Shown here piece by piece: positions 55,178-62,871 of a stretch of DNA of 64,000 nt (position 1 is its first letter; the number at the start of each line of letters is the position of its first letter). The stretch comes from JBIQJD01 sp044507695. GTDB lineage: Bacteria > Bacteroidota > Ignavibacteria > Ignavibacteriales > Ignavibacteriaceae. The stretch spans positions 124,001-188,000 of the forward strand of contig JBIQJD010000006.1 in NCBI GenBank assembly GCA_044507695.1. Direction: 5' to 3'. The notes below the pieces were generated by a model, which did no database searches, was not told the DNA's origin, and worked only from the letters and a program-made list of their open reading frames with translations. Made by a program: the position numbers and the translations under genes.

Positions 55178-56095
55178 ATGGGAAAAATTAAAGTTGCAGT
55201 TGTTGGTTACGGCAATGTAGGTTCCTGCGCAGTTGAAGCAGTTTTGCAGGAACCTGATATGGAACTGACCGGTGTTGTAGAATTAGCTGATCTTGGAAAA
55301 CGTAAATCCACTAATGGAAAATGCTCCAGACTGCCGGATGTAAAGTTTGCCAAAGATATTTCAGAAATTAAAGATGTTGACGTTGCCATAGTTAGCTGCC
55401 CTTCACGTTCGGTTAAGGCAACCGTTTCGCGGATACTTCAAATGGGGATAAATACAGTTGACAGCTTTGATGTTCACCCGGAAATTCCTTCGATGCGCAG
55501 AGAGCTTAATGCAGTAGCAAAAGCTTTCAACGTGGTTTCAATTATCTCCGCAGGCTGGGATCCGGGAATTGATTCGGTTATCAGGGGCTGGTTTACTGTT
55601 ATGGCTCCGAAAGGAATAACCCACACCAATTATGGTCCGGGAATGTCTATGGGACATACTTGCGCGGTAAAATCTATCAATGGTGTGAAAGACGCCCTTT
55701 CAATTACTGTTCCCGCAGGAATGGGCATTCACCGCCGCATGGTTTATGTGGAGCTTGAACCAGGCGCAGATTTTCATCAGATAGAGCAGGCAATCAAGCA
55801 TGATCCATATTTTATAGAAGACCGAACCTACGTCTATGAAGTTGCGGATGTTAATAATCTGATTGATGTTGGTCATGGGGTTTTAATGGAACGCAGGGGA
55901 GTATCGGGAATTTCTCACAACCAGCAGATGAGATTTGAAATGAGAATTAATAACCCTGCCGTTACTTCACAGGTAATGGTTTCCGCTGCCAGGGCTGCTA
56001 TACATCAAAAACCCGGCTGCTATACAATGATCGAAATTCCGGTTATAGATTTCCTATCTGGTGAAGTTGAAGATTTTGTAACAAAATTAGTTTAA
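55178..56095 (+). CDS. Diaminopimelate-dehydrogenase-family amino acid dehydrogenase
   Basis: A 305-residue NAD(P)-dependent enzyme. The N terminus IKVAVVGYGNVGSCAVEAVLQEPDMELTGVV (Rossmann GYGNVG, 10-15), TVDSFDVHPEIP, IISAGWDPGIDSVIRGWF and NYGPGMSMGHTCAVKSINGVKDALSITVP align well by eye with meso-diaminopimelate D-dehydrogenase (Ddh), which oxidatively deaminates the D-centre of diaminopimelate. However, it sits among B12-mutase-like genes, where the analogous step in ornithine or lysine fermentation is oxidation of the product diamino acid (as by 2,4-diaminopentanoate dehydrogenase). Substrate therefore uncertain; the family call is solid. Confidence 0.85.
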   Translation: MGKIKVAVVGYGNVGSCAVEAVLQEPDMELTGVVELADLGKRKSTNGKCSRLPDVKFAKDISEIKDVDVAIVSCPSRSVKATVSRILQMGINTVDSFDVHPEIPSMRRELNAVAKAFNVVSIISAGWDPGIDSVIRGWFTVMAPKGITHTNYGPGMSMGHTCAVKSINGVKDALSITVPAGMGIHRRMVYVELEPGADFHQIEQAIKHDPYFIEDRTYVYEVADVNNLIDVGHGVLMERRGVSGISHNQQMRFEMRINNPAVTSQVMVSAARAAIHQKPGCYTMIEIPVIDFLSGEVEDFVTKLV

Positions 56096-56100
56096 ACATC

Positions 56101-56541
56101 ATGAGCGATCCTTACGAAAAAAAACTGGTGAACTTAAATTTTTACCACAGCAAATCTGAAATAAAAGCAAAAATAATTGTTGTGCTTGATGGTAAACTTG
56201 AAAACCGCGGACTTAATCTCATCCATCCAATCTCAAGGGTTTTTCCTGAAAAATCAATAATAGAATTAATTGCTACAGATGATAAAGAAGCTGCGCCGGG
56301 CAAAGTGGTAGATAATATTGCTTACGTTGGTTTTGCAGAACTGCAGAACGGCGGTGTTCTGCTTTCCAAGGATGAAATTTATTGGAACGGAAAATATCTG
56401 GGCAGTATTATCGGTTTTGATGATACTCATATGCCGAATCATCAGAATACAATTATAAATGTTAAAAAAAGAGTAAGCGGAAAAAAACTGGGCATGAAGA
56501 TAGGTGATGAAATAATTATAAAAGGATTTATTAAAAAATAA
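56101..56541 (+). CDS. Conserved-looking protein of unknown function in the B12/PLP operon
   Basis: A 146-residue soluble protein I cannot assign. It looks beta-rich: KAKIIVVLDGKLENRGLNLIHPISRVFPEKSIIELIATDDKEAAPGKVVDNIAYVGFAEL, DEIYWNGKYLGSIIGFDDTHMPNHQNTIINVKKRVSGKKLGMKIGDEIIIKGF. No signal peptide or membrane segment. The HMPNHQN segment has two histidines that could bind metal (inference). It begins 5 bases after the dehydrogenase gene and 35 before the PLP gene, so it is an integral operon member, perhaps an accessory subunit. Confidence 0.75.
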   Translation: MSDPYEKKLVNLNFYHSKSEIKAKIIVVLDGKLENRGLNLIHPISRVFPEKSIIELIATDDKEAAPGKVVDNIAYVGFAELQNGGVLLSKDEIYWNGKYLGSIIGFDDTHMPNHQNTIINVKKRVSGKKLGMKIGDEIIIKGFIKK

Positions 56542-56576
56542 AATAATTCAGAACAAATCTTAAAAAGGAAAAAATA

Positions 56577-58043
56577 ATGGCTGCACCAAAATTCAAATTT
56601 CAGATGTACAAAAAATTACAGCAAAATATACCACAGATTTATGCTGAGGCAAAAAAAGCTGCGGAAACATTAAACATCCCTGCTGAACTTAAAGGTGCTT
56701 TCGGATTAACAGGAGCAATATCCGGATGTCCTTCCCCACTCAGGGAGGATATTGAAAAAGCTATGGCGGAGGAAAGCAAAAAAGTTGTACCGCTTGCAGT
56801 TTATGTTGAGCAGATACGGGAGGTTATAAAAGATTTTTATGGTGATGAATATGATGCCGCGCCTGTTAATACATGTGAAGCAGGTTTATGGGTTGCTTAT
56901 CAATCACTTGTAACTCCGCCGATGCAGGGAACAGGCGATAATTACCGTGTTCGTTATATCGCACCGCTTGAAAGACATTCTCATCATCATGCCGCTTACG
57001 GAAGACCTTTCCCGCCAAAGTACAAAGATTATCTTGCTGACAGAGGAAGTACCGCGGGAGAATTAGGTTTTTACGGCAAACGCCAGAATAATCTTGATAC
57101 CGTTCTTGTACCATTATCCGGAGCAGATTATTCTGTTCATGGAATAAAATATCACCCCGTTCCCTTATTGAAAAATGTGAATGCAAAATCATCATTAAAA
57201 GCAATTCAAAATGCCGCTGAAATACATAAGGAATTTTTGGGTGCATTCGCTTCGCTTGGTTATGATACTGCAGGTTATGGCTATGGCGATAAAGATAAAA
57301 ACGGAACTCCCGAATTATCAAAGGGAATTGCTTCAATTGCACAGAAGTATAATGTGCCTTATATAATTGATAATGCGTGGGGAATTCCATTCATCGGAAC
57401 AAATATAAAAGATGTTGGCGCCGATATAATGGTTTACAGTATGGATAAAGCAACAGGTTCCGCTACATGCGGTTTGATTATCGGTAAAGAAGATGTCATG
57501 GTTAATATCCGCAGAGCGCTTGGCATGCATGGCAACCGTTATGGCACAACTAATTCATACGGCAAAGCAGCACTTGTTATGCAGGATCCGGGAAAAGAAG
57601 GATTGACCGGACAGCTTGCGGCGCTGAAAGTTATAAGGAATAATCCGGAAGTACTCACAAAACCGGTTGATGAACTCTATCAGATTGTTGTTGATGAGTT
57701 TTCCAAAATTGATCCGGCAATTAAAGAATATTTTATAATCAGCAAGAGCAGAAACAGCGGCGCAGTTGAAATAAATTATGAAGACAGCTGGAAAGGTGGG
57801 AAAATGGGAATTCCAATTTTCTCAATTGAGGATATGTACTCCGGATCAAATCTCTTTCAGGACGGCCTGAGCCAGATGGGTATAATTCCAACAATCTCAT
57901 ATGATGCAAATATTTTTATCTCTCCCGGTTTAGGTACAACAGATTCTCACGGACAATTGATTCACGAAAGAGCCAGAATGGCTGTTCGCGGGCTTGTATT
58001 GCTTATTGAAATTGTATGTAAACATGCCGGTATTTTTGATTAA
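56577..58043 (+). CDS. PLP-dependent enzyme, aminotransferase/SepCysS-like fold type I
   Basis: A 488-residue enzyme with a fold-type-I pattern: GLTGAISGCPSPLREDIEKAM, DAAPVNTCEAGLWVAYQSL (PLP phosphate side), ERHSHHHAAYGRPFPPKY, VPYIIDNAWGIPFIGTNIKDVGADIMVYSMDKATGSATCGLIIG. The DNAWG Asp and K291 in SMDKATGS are the likely pyridine-N partner and Schiff-base lysine, as in cysteine-desulfurase/SepCysS/SelA relatives. The reaction is unknown. In the classical ornithine and lysine mutases PLP is bound by the B12 subunit, so a separate PLP protein here is notable. Preceded by AAAAAGG; followed by a hairpin. Confidence 0.82.
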   Translation: MAAPKFKFQMYKKLQQNIPQIYAEAKKAAETLNIPAELKGAFGLTGAISGCPSPLREDIEKAMAEESKKVVPLAVYVEQIREVIKDFYGDEYDAAPVNTCEAGLWVAYQSLVTPPMQGTGDNYRVRYIAPLERHSHHHAAYGRPFPPKYKDYLADRGSTAGELGFYGKRQNNLDTVLVPLSGADYSVHGIKYHPVPLLKNVNAKSSLKAIQNAAEIHKEFLGAFASLGYDTAGYGYGDKDKNGTPELSKGIASIAQKYNVPYIIDNAWGIPFIGTNIKDVGADIMVYSMDKATGSATCGLIIGKEDVMVNIRRALGMHGNRYGTTNSYGKAALVMQDPGKEGLTGQLAALKVIRNNPEVLTKPVDELYQIVVDEFSKIDPAIKEYFIISKSRNSGAVEINYEDSWKGGKMGIPIFSIEDMYSGSNLFQDGLSQMGIIPTISYDANIFISPGLGTTDSHGQLIHERARMAVRGLVLLIEIVCKHAGIFD

Positions 58044-58058
58044 CATTTTAATGTTGAT

Positions 58059-58089
58059 TCCGGATTTCCCGGAGTCCCGGATTTTTTTT
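58059..58089 (+). terminator. Hairpin with T-run inside the operon
   Basis: TCCGG (58059-58063) can pair with either of two downstream CCGGA copies (58069-58073 or 58077-58081); the latter is followed by eight T. This resembles a weak terminator or attenuator and lies just before the ribosome-binding site of the 74-residue gene. Confidence 0.45.
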
Positions 58090-58099
58090 GGGAGTTATT

Positions 58100-58324
58100 A
58101 TGGATAATGCCATTAGTCATGTATTAGACACAATAGACATTGAAACATATATCATCTGCAAAGATGCCGATGAGGGTAAGAATCTTGCCATGCAGCTTGG
58201 GCATGAAATGAATCTCGGTAATGTTGATGTTATGTACAGTGAATTTGATGGTTACGGTGTACGAGTGCGGATACGAAAATATGTATACAAACCTGGTGAT
58301 AAATATTTATGGATGGAAAAATGA
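58100..58324 (+). CDS. Small protein resembling the aminomutase E-component dimerisation segment
   Basis: A 74-residue soluble protein starting at ATG 58100 with GGGAG six bases upstream. The sequence IETYIICKDADEGKNLAMQLGHEMNLGNVDVMYSEFDGYGVRVRIRKYV resembles, from memory, the strand-helix-strand segment that in ornithine 4,5-aminomutase OraE and lysine 5,6-aminomutase KamE directly precedes the B12-binding Rossmann domain. Here that segment is a separate protein whose stop overlaps the start of the Rossmann-domain gene (TGATG, 58322-58326), so the pair looks like a split E component. The homology is inference by eye. Confidence 0.72.
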   Translation: MDNAISHVLDTIDIETYIICKDADEGKNLAMQLGHEMNLGNVDVMYSEFDGYGVRVRIRKYVYKPGDKYLWMEK

Positions 58325-60129
58325 TGGCAAAGAAAATATTATGCGTTCCGCTGGATCCGGTTCATGATGTTGGCATAAAAATTATACGTGCCGAACTTGA
58401 TAAAAATGGATTCATCACGGAACTCCTTTCGCCTGATCTGTCCGTGCATGAAATTATTAAAAAAGCTGCTTCACGACAGTACGATTTTATTCTGGTAAGC
58501 AGAACACTCGGTTACGGAGTAGCTGAACTTCTTGCATCGTTTATTGATCAGCTTGATGCTGCAGGCATTAGAGAAAAATCAAAAGTTGTAATTGGCGGAA
58601 AAGCAATTACTCCGCAGCTTGCTGCTGAATTGGGCTTTGATAAAGGGTTTGATGAACATTCAACTATTGAAGAACTGATTGCTTATCTGAACGGATCAGA
58701 AATTAATTTTAAATCATCCGGAATTAACCGCTGCAAAAAAGATATTTCTGCAGATCATGCCTATAAATTTTTTGATAAGGAAGTTGAAAAACTGCTCAAT
58801 CAAATTGCAGATAAACTTTTGTTGTTTGTAAAAGATAAAACTACACCCGGAGTTGAGCGTGCAAAAATCAGAAGAGAGATTATTCATTCAGGCAGCACCG
58901 ATTCCAGAAAAAAACTGGTTAAAAAATATATTGAATTATGTGATGCTGTAATTGTAAAAAGCTATTCAGATAATCAATTTCCGCTTGCGGTAAGAAGAAT
59001 AAGTGAAAGCGAAATTACTTCTTTGAAAAAATTTTTATCAGAGAAGAATCCCATTCATTCACGAAAAATTCAGCATAATGAACATCAGCCTCTCGTATTT
59101 AAATTTTTAGGAAGCGGCTGCCCGATGATGGATATTGTTCATGGTAAGATATGTGAACGAAGCGGAATAAATGGTTTTCTGATAATCAATCCTTCATGGG
59201 AAGCACGTTATGAAGGTTTGCTCGATGGATTATTAACTCATCAGAATGACGGTACGATCACTTCTTTCGGGAATATAAAACTTATACGTGATAGTCTGGA
59301 TAAATCAACATTGCTTACAGTGCGTGCACACAGAGGCTTAAACACGCCGGAAACAATTGTACTTGCCGGTGAAGCCGGCGCTGATCTTACAAAAATAAAC
59401 TTAGTATATGGAGCGCTTGGAGCAGGCACTGATCCTCTGCGCCTTGCAGTTGACGGCATTGAAGCGATTAAGCTTGCAGCTGAGTACAAAATGCCTTTTG
59501 ATATTCCGGGTAATGATGAACTGAGCGGTGTGCCCGCGTGGAAAACACTTGCAGGATTATTGATTAATGTGATGATCGGACTTAAACTGAACGCCAAACC
59601 GGTTCTGAAACCATTATTCTGTTATGGTCCGCATATTGTCATCAATAAATTGATGAGTGAAAATTATATCGATTACAACGCAGCAAAAATAGCTGCTCTG
59701 AAAAATATTGTTGATGCTCCAATCTGGCCGGGCGAACCAATTGCATTTATGACGCAGACCGAAGACCGTGTGCAATCTGCTAACTCAACTTCGTATCATG
59801 CGGCACTTGCTGCGGGAATTGGAGTAGATGCAATTACAATTGCCTCTACTGATGAAGCATACTCACGCGGGCCTATTTCTGTTTCTTCAAGATTGGATTC
59901 TATTCATGCTGCCGCAGATGGATTTAATTTTATGGGGAATTCAAAATTTTCTACTACATCAAATTTTGAATTATATACGGAAGTGATTCAACAAAAAATT
60001 AAAGATGTTTTAAGAACTGCCGCTTCAAAAGATAATCTGCCGGAAGCAATTTATGACGGTGTGCTCGGCAGTAAAGCAGACGGTGCTTATCCGGGTAAAT
60101 TTGGATTGAATACGGTTGCTAAGAAATGA
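58324..60129 (+). CDS. B12-binding domain fused to a mutase-like barrel domain
   Basis: About 601 residues from ATG 58324. Residues 1-125 form a cobalamin-binding Rossmann domain: ILCVPLDPVHDVGIKIIRAELDKNGF, with the base-off His as H14 and G17, but Asp one residue further away than in DxHxxG; then YDFILVSRTLGYG and KVVIGGKAITPQLAAELGFDKGF. Residues about 260-590 look like a TIM-barrel mutase domain (GCPMMDIVHGKICERSGINGFLIINPSWEARYEGLLDG, LLTVRAHRGLNTPETIVLAGEAGAD, AGTDPLRLAVDGIEAIKLA), recalling glutamate mutase E and OraE. The PLP-lysine insertion of OraE/KamE after HxxG is absent. Substrate unknown. An ATG at 58309 is a possible longer start. Confidence 0.8.
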   Translation: MAKKILCVPLDPVHDVGIKIIRAELDKNGFITELLSPDLSVHEIIKKAASRQYDFILVSRTLGYGVAELLASFIDQLDAAGIREKSKVVIGGKAITPQLAAELGFDKGFDEHSTIEELIAYLNGSEINFKSSGINRCKKDISADHAYKFFDKEVEKLLNQIADKLLLFVKDKTTPGVERAKIRREIIHSGSTDSRKKLVKKYIELCDAVIVKSYSDNQFPLAVRRISESEITSLKKFLSEKNPIHSRKIQHNEHQPLVFKFLGSGCPMMDIVHGKICERSGINGFLIINPSWEARYEGLLDGLLTHQNDGTITSFGNIKLIRDSLDKSTLLTVRAHRGLNTPETIVLAGEAGADLTKINLVYGALGAGTDPLRLAVDGIEAIKLAAEYKMPFDIPGNDELSGVPAWKTLAGLLINVMIGLKLNAKPVLKPLFCYGPHIVINKLMSENYIDYNAAKIAALKNIVDAPIWPGEPIAFMTQTEDRVQSANSTSYHAALAAGIGVDAITIASTDEAYSRGPISVSSRLDSIHAAADGFNFMGNSKFSTTSNFELYTEVIQQKIKDVLRTAASKDNLPEAIYDGVLGSKADGAYPGKFGLNTVAKK

Positions 60130-61073
60130 GCTGTAAAATTACAGGGATAGTAGGCACCGCTAAAAATACAGGTAAAACCACAACACTTACCTATTTGGTT
60201 GAATTAGCCGCGCAAAAAAAAATTAAAACGGCAATAACGGGTATTGGTTATGACGGCGAAGAAATTGATAATATTACATCTCTGCCCAAACCCCGGCTTA
60301 AGCTTCTGCCGGGAACAATAACCGCTACTTCGGAAGCGTGTTTGGCACGGATGAATAATTGTTATGAACTTTTGGAAAGAACGGAATTTGAAACTGCTTT
60401 GGGACAGATTGTTATTGTCAGAATGACAAAACCAAATTTGATTGTTATCGCAGGTCCGAACAGCCGAAGTGCTCTTGCAGGAGTCCTGAATAGAATCAGA
60501 AATTATAATCCGGGATGGATATTTATTGATGGTTCCTTAAATAGAATCTCTCCTATATATCTCGCGGATGAAATCATCTTTACAACAGGAGGCGCCAGAA
60601 GTACTGATATCAATTCTCTGGTAACAGAAATGAAAATAATTGAAAAGGTATTTTCATATCCCCAAAATAATCTGGAAGGTGCAGGTTATTCTTATGCTGA
60701 TATTACTTCTGTTGAAAGTGATTTCATCCCGGATTTTACATCTGAGAAAATCATTATTAAACATCCAGTGCAGTTAAAACATCTTAAAAAAATTCTTGAA
60801 AAGAATAACGAGGTAATATATCATTCACCAATTTATCTTTTACTATCCGGTGATCTTAACGGGCTTTATGATTTCCTTTCTTCCGGAAATCTAAAGTTAT
60901 CATACCTGTACAAGCCTGAATTGAAAGCCGTTACTGTAAATCCTTTCTATCCCGATTACAACGGATTATCATACTCCGAGAGTTTTATAAATGCCGATCA
61001 GCTTTTACGGCAGATGAAAGAGAATCTATCTACTCCTGTTTATAATATTAAAACAGATCATCCGCAATTTTAA
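60126..61073 (+). CDS. P-loop protein resembling aminomutase reactivase KamB
   Basis: A 315-residue protein with an N-terminal Walker A: ITGIVGTAKNTGKTTTLTYLVELA (G10-x4-GKT, K17), then TAITGIGYDGEEIDNITSLPKPRLKLLPGTITATSEACLARM. From memory this pattern (SIGxDGEE...PKPxI...GTIxATA) is that of KamB-type proteins encoded with lysine 5,6-aminomutase, which help reactivate the B12 enzyme. The rest (NLIVIAGPNSRSALAGVLNRI, WIFIDGSLNRISPIYLADEIIFTTGGA) fits a MutL-like/P-loop fold. Its ATG overlaps the mutase stop codon (ATGA). A KamC-like partner was not seen. Confidence 0.75.
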   Translation: MSCKITGIVGTAKNTGKTTTLTYLVELAAQKKIKTAITGIGYDGEEIDNITSLPKPRLKLLPGTITATSEACLARMNNCYELLERTEFETALGQIVIVRMTKPNLIVIAGPNSRSALAGVLNRIRNYNPGWIFIDGSLNRISPIYLADEIIFTTGGARSTDINSLVTEMKIIEKVFSYPQNNLEGAGYSYADITSVESDFIPDFTSEKIIIKHPVQLKHLKKILEKNNEVIYHSPIYLLLSGDLNGLYDFLSSGNLKLSYLYKPELKAVTVNPFYPDYNGLSYSESFINADQLLRQMKENLSTPVYNIKTDHPQF

Positions 61074-61124
61074 AATATTCTTTTTATATTCTGAATATAT
61101 TTTTCAACAAAAAATTCAATCAAA

Positions 61125-62171
61125 TTGCAAAGAAGAAATTTTTTAAAAACAGTTTCAGCCGCAGCAATTGCAGGCTCAGTTCCTTTCTCATCATCATTAT
61201 CTTTTCCTGCCGATCAGACATCCATCATTAAACCGCAAAGAATAAAACCGGGAGATACACTTGGTTTAATTGCACCCGGCAGTTTTATCCGTGAAGATGA
61301 ACTGCAGGATTCAATTAAAAATCTGGAAGGATTAGGATTTAAAGTTTACTATACAAAAAACATTTTAGCACGTGATGGTTATCTTGGCGGAACAGATGAA
61401 CAGCGCGCAGAAGATATTCATGAAATGTTTTCCAACAATGAAGTTAAAGGAATAATTTGCGCACGCGGCGGCTATGGCTGTGGAAGAATTCTTCCTTTGC
61501 TTGATTATGAACTGATTAGAAATAATCCAAAAGCAATTGTTGGTTACAGTGATATTACTTCACTGCTGTACGGAATTTTTGCAAAAACCGGACTTGTTGG
61601 ATTTCACGGCCCGGTGGGAATTTCAACATTTAATGAATTTAGTATAAGATACTTTGTTGATGTGCTTGTCAATCCGCATGAAAATCTTACACTTTACAAC
61701 GCGCGGGAAGAAAAAGAAGAAGATGGATACAAAGTAAAAGCAATTTACGGAGGTACTGCAAAGGGAAAGTTGATCGGGGGTAATTTATCTCTTATAGTTT
61801 CAATGATCGGAACACCTTATGATATTGATACAAATGGTAAAATAATTTTTATTGAAGAAGTTGGTGAAGAGCCGTACCGGATTGATAGAATGCTCACGCA
61901 AATGATACAAGCAGGAAAATTCAACGGCGCTGCCGGAATTGCTCTCGGCGTTTTCAGCAAGTGTGAAGCAAGGGGAAGCGATTCAGGTATTTTAAATTCG
62001 TTTACATTATCTGAGGTTTTATTTGATCGTCTTGCCGGACTTAAAATTCCTGTTTTGTACGGAATGTCATTCGGGCATATAACAAATAAATTTACTCTTC
62101 CGTTTGGAATAGATGCAGAACTGAACACGCTAAATCAAACTCTTACCCTGCTTGAGCCGGCTGTATATTAA
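61125..62171 (+). CDS. LD-carboxypeptidase (S66 family), Tat-exported
   Basis: A 348-residue muramoyl-tetrapeptide carboxypeptidase-like enzyme that trims the terminal D-Ala from L-Ala-D-Glu-mDAP-D-Ala peptides. The leader has a Tat motif (RRNFLK, R3-R4) and a hydrophobic stretch ending near SLSFPA, implying periplasmic location. S66 landmarks: GDTLGLIAPGSFI, CARGGYGCGRILPLLDYELI, the nucleophile Ser in VGYSDITSLL, Glu in IFIEEVGEEPYRIDRM and His in GHITNKFTLPFG. The start is TTG at 61125. It follows the B12 cluster by 51 bases; it may be in the same transcript. Confidence 0.9.
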   Translation: MQRRNFLKTVSAAAIAGSVPFSSSLSFPADQTSIIKPQRIKPGDTLGLIAPGSFIREDELQDSIKNLEGLGFKVYYTKNILARDGYLGGTDEQRAEDIHEMFSNNEVKGIICARGGYGCGRILPLLDYELIRNNPKAIVGYSDITSLLYGIFAKTGLVGFHGPVGISTFNEFSIRYFVDVLVNPHENLTLYNAREEKEEDGYKVKAIYGGTAKGKLIGGNLSLIVSMIGTPYDIDTNGKIIFIEEVGEEPYRIDRMLTQMIQAGKFNGAAGIALGVFSKCEARGSDSGILNSFTLSEVLFDRLAGLKIPVLYGMSFGHITNKFTLPFGIDAELNTLNQTLTLLEPAVY

Positions 62172-62204
62172 TTCTTTTCATTTGTAGTTTGATTATATTG
62201 GAAC

Positions 62205-62759
62205 ATGAAAAAAGGAATTATGATGAATCTTATAAAAGTAATAATAGGTGTTGTATTTATACTATCGTTCAGCGGATGCCTGCTGTTCCATAAAATTTCT
62301 TACGATGTTCAGATTGAAGAAAATGGCAGGGGAACCGCCACAGTAGTTTTTTCAGATATCCGTTCTGATGCTCGTTCCGATAATGAATTTGAGGAAGATA
62401 AGAGAAATCTTTTTGAATACATTTATAAAAGCGATGATTTTATTACTGAAATTAAAAAAGAAGGCAAGAATGTTGTTGAACGTGAATTGTTTGTTGTTGA
62501 AGATACACTGAAAGGTAAAGCTGTTTTTAAGTTCAGCAATATTAATGCTGTTGAAGGAATTGTAAGTGAAGACGGATTTTTCTATCTCACACTTCCTGTT
62601 GAAGATAGCGTTATAAGCACTAACGGAGAGATTATTCAATCGAAAGGTTATAAAAGAATTCTTTGGGACGGCAAATTAAAAAATCTGTATTTTGAAATTT
62701 ACAGTACTGATTTTGCCGAAGGAAAAAACAGGAAGCTGAATGAGTTTTTGAAAGAATAA
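62205..62759 (+). CDS. Hypothetical lipoprotein
   Basis: A 184-residue protein with a lipoprotein leader (NLIKVIIGVVFILSFSGC; lipobox LSFSGC). The mature part is charged and probably beta-rich: KISYDVQIEENGRGTATVVFSDIRSDARS, DSVISTNGEIIQSKGYKRILWDGKLKNLYFEIYSTDF. I do not recognise a family. In-frame ATGs at 62220 and 62223 have AAAAAAGGA upstream and are at least as likely as 62205. It is preceded by the LD-carboxypeptidase gene with 33 bases between. Confidence 0.75.
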   Translation: MKKGIMMNLIKVIIGVVFILSFSGCLLFHKISYDVQIEENGRGTATVVFSDIRSDARSDNEFEEDKRNLFEYIYKSDDFITEIKKEGKNVVERELFVVEDTLKGKAVFKFSNINAVEGIVSEDGFFYLTLPVEDSVISTNGEIIQSKGYKRILWDGKLKNLYFEIYSTDFAEGKNRKLNEFLKE

Positions 62760-62871
62760 TCTTCAGTTTGAATAAAAAAATTTTCAGTTTATAATTGCTT
62801 CAGAACATTTTATCAGTCTGTTTCCTTTTTTTAGATTTCCCTTTATTTAAAACTCTTTACTAAAAATTTCT

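Noticed and set aside
56866..57390. 174-codon open frame on the minus strand inside the PLP enzyme gene
   Set aside because: It is antisense to a gene with clear PLP motifs, has no ribosome-binding site, and its translation is rich in His/Leu/Tyr without domain features; it is a shadow.
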